Assembly: GCF_943914805.1 (NCBI RefSeq)
Contig: NZ_CALUDM010000054.1
Span: 1-24,294 of the forward strand
Source of the DNA: an uncultured Acinetobacter sp.
GTDB lineage: Bacteria > Pseudomonadota > Gammaproteobacteria > Pseudomonadales > Moraxellaceae
DNA: 24,294 nucleotides
Direction of reading: 5' to 3'
The position numbers were made by a program, and so were the translations under genes. The notes under the pieces are model-generated. The model was not told where the DNA came from and searched no databases. It saw only the letters and a list, made by a program, of their open reading frames with translations. Positions 23,289-24,294 of the stretch are shown piece after piece (within the stretch, counting starts at the first letter, position 1; every line of letters begins with the position of its first letter).

Positions 23289-24207
23289 AAGGCACCATAA
23301 TATTTAAAGCATTTTTTTCAACATGAAGTTTCAAAGGCGTATTCATAGATACAATTTCACCATCGACAGCAACGGTCAGTTTAGGCTTTTTTGAATAAAC
23401 AATGACGCTTTGCGCACCAAAACTATACACATCGGAAGCTTGGTCTAACTGCCCACGTATGGTCTGCACCAGTGTTTTAAATAATGTCAGCTTATCTCCT
23501 TTGGCAATCACCACTCCTGCGATTTCACCCACTTCTGCACATTTGGCGATCTTGAGTTTCATCTCTTTGAGTTGTAATTGGTTATTTCCAAAGAAGATTA
23601 ATGGCGTTTTAACAGGGTATTTTTGACCATCCACTTCAACTTCCAATTTTAATTCTTTGCGATCGCGAATCAGCACATCCAAGCCCGATGTGTATGCATT
23701 TAAAGTAAAGCGTCCAAATTTACGGTTGTAGTCCTCTCTTTTCTTTATGAATAAAGGATATAAACCCAAACTGGCATTATTTAAATAAATCTGATCATTA
23801 ATACATGCAACATGTGAAGCACGAGGTGTACCCGTGGCAATAACTTCTGCCGCTTCAAGAATATCCAGCGGAATATTTAAAACACGTGCAACATAATTAA
23901 ATGTGCCTAATGGCAAAATACCCATTGGAATTTTTTGATGCAACATTTGTGACGCGACAGCATTTAGAGTACCATCGCCGCCTGCAGCAACGACTACGCC
24001 TTTATGATCATAACGTTGATGTCGCTCAAATACTTTTTTCATCAACGTTTCGATATTCGGTTCTGATCCAATATCGAAAACCTGTATTTCAAATCCATGC
24101 GCAGACCAAATGGTCATGAGTTGCTCATAGATATCTTCTTTCTTATTGGCATGAAAGCCTGATTTCTCATTATAAATCATTGAAAGAGGTTTAAGATCTT
24201 TACGCAT
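23269..24207 (-). CDS. YegS/DagK-type lipid kinase (diacylglycerol kinase catalytic domain)
   Basis: 312 aa from the ATG at 24207. The soluble DAGKc fold has GGDGTLN at residues 76-82 (nucleotide binding) and PLGTFNYVAR at 99-108. The C-terminal domain carries a typical VDGE near the end. The family phosphorylates diacylglycerol or related lipids at the membrane; unlike DgkA it has no transmembrane segments. Start choice is uncertain: no good ribosome-binding site precedes 24207. A TTG at 24255 in frame is possible, and the frame is open to the window edge, so the N-terminus may lie up to 16 residues or more upstream. It overlaps the downstream phosphoesterase by 20 bp. Confidence 0.88.
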   Translation of the reverse strand: MRKDLKPLSMIYNEKSGFHANKKEDIYEQLMTIWSAHGFEIQVFDIGSEPNIETLMKKVFERHQRYDHKGVVVAAGGDGTLNAVASQMLHQKIPMGILPLGTFNYVARVLNIPLDILEAAEVIATGTPRASHVACINDQIYLNNASLGLYPLFIKKREDYNRKFGRFTLNAYTSGLDVLIRDRKELKLEVEVDGQKYPVKTPLIFFGNNQLQLKEMKLKIAKCAEVGEIAGVVIAKGDKLTLFKTLVQTIRGQLDQASDVYSFGAQSVIVYSKKPKLTVAVDGEIVSMNTPLKLHVEKNALNIMVPYVAASV

Positions 24208-24294
24208 AGGCTTGATTATTTTGAAGTATTGCTTCCAATTTTGCCGATTTTGCAAACAATTGATAGCCCCTTTATGTAAAATTTGAATTATGAC

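Overview
The window looks like ordinary chromosome of an Acinetobacter-type gammaproteobacterium. The DNA is AT-rich, and the HtpX, GroES/GroEL, BetT/BetI/BetB/BetA, TorF-like porin and TonB-receptor proteins all read like the Moraxellaceae versions of these families. This is a judgement from recalled protein sequences, not from a search. I see no insertion sequence, prophage, integrase, CRISPR array, tRNA or rRNA. The species cannot be named from the sequence.

Layout, left to right. (1) 1-899: membrane protease HtpX, missing its first few codons at the window edge, followed by a short tandem repeat and a bidirectional terminator. (2) 1056-3560, minus strand: a small VOC-fold protein, a DUF4112 membrane protein and the Mg2+ channel/transporter MgtE. 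(3) 3819-6911, minus: an RND (HAE1/AcrB-like) drug-efflux permease with no adaptor or outer-membrane gene beside it. (4) 7183-8903, plus: a lipoprotein glycerophosphodiester phosphodiesterase (GlpQ) behind what looks like two tandem Pho boxes, then diacylglycerol kinase DgkA. (5) 9101-12028, minus: a TonB-dependent siderophore receptor with a Fur-box-like promoter, followed closely by a secreted protein of unknown function. (6) 12374-18730: the choline-to-glycine-betaine locus, betT diverging from betI-betB-betA, with a TorF-family porin gene (18802-19596) just after betA. (7) 19851-20060, minus: a small two-helix membrane protein. (8) 20268-22452, minus: groES-groEL with a recognisable sigma-32 promoter. 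(9) 22524-24207, minus: a calcineurin-like phosphoesterase overlapping an upstream YegS/DagK-type lipid kinase.

How they work together. The bet locus is the clearest unit. BetT imports choline, BetA oxidises it to betaine aldehyde and BetB oxidises that to the osmoprotectant glycine betaine, while BetI represses. Control appears to centre on one perfect 40-bp palindrome (14733-14772) that holds the -35 boxes of both divergent promoters. If the betT promoter is placed correctly, betT has a leader of about 290 nt with overlapping hairpins that could be regulatory. The other local circuits are inferred from promoter motifs: phosphate starvation for glpQ, iron for the TonB receptor and heat shock for groESL.

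No wholly novel system is evident. The most interesting items are the bet intergenic region and betT leader, the tandem Pho boxes at glpQ, the unknown secreted protein linked to the iron receptor, the porin linked to bet, and the structured spacer between groES and groEL.
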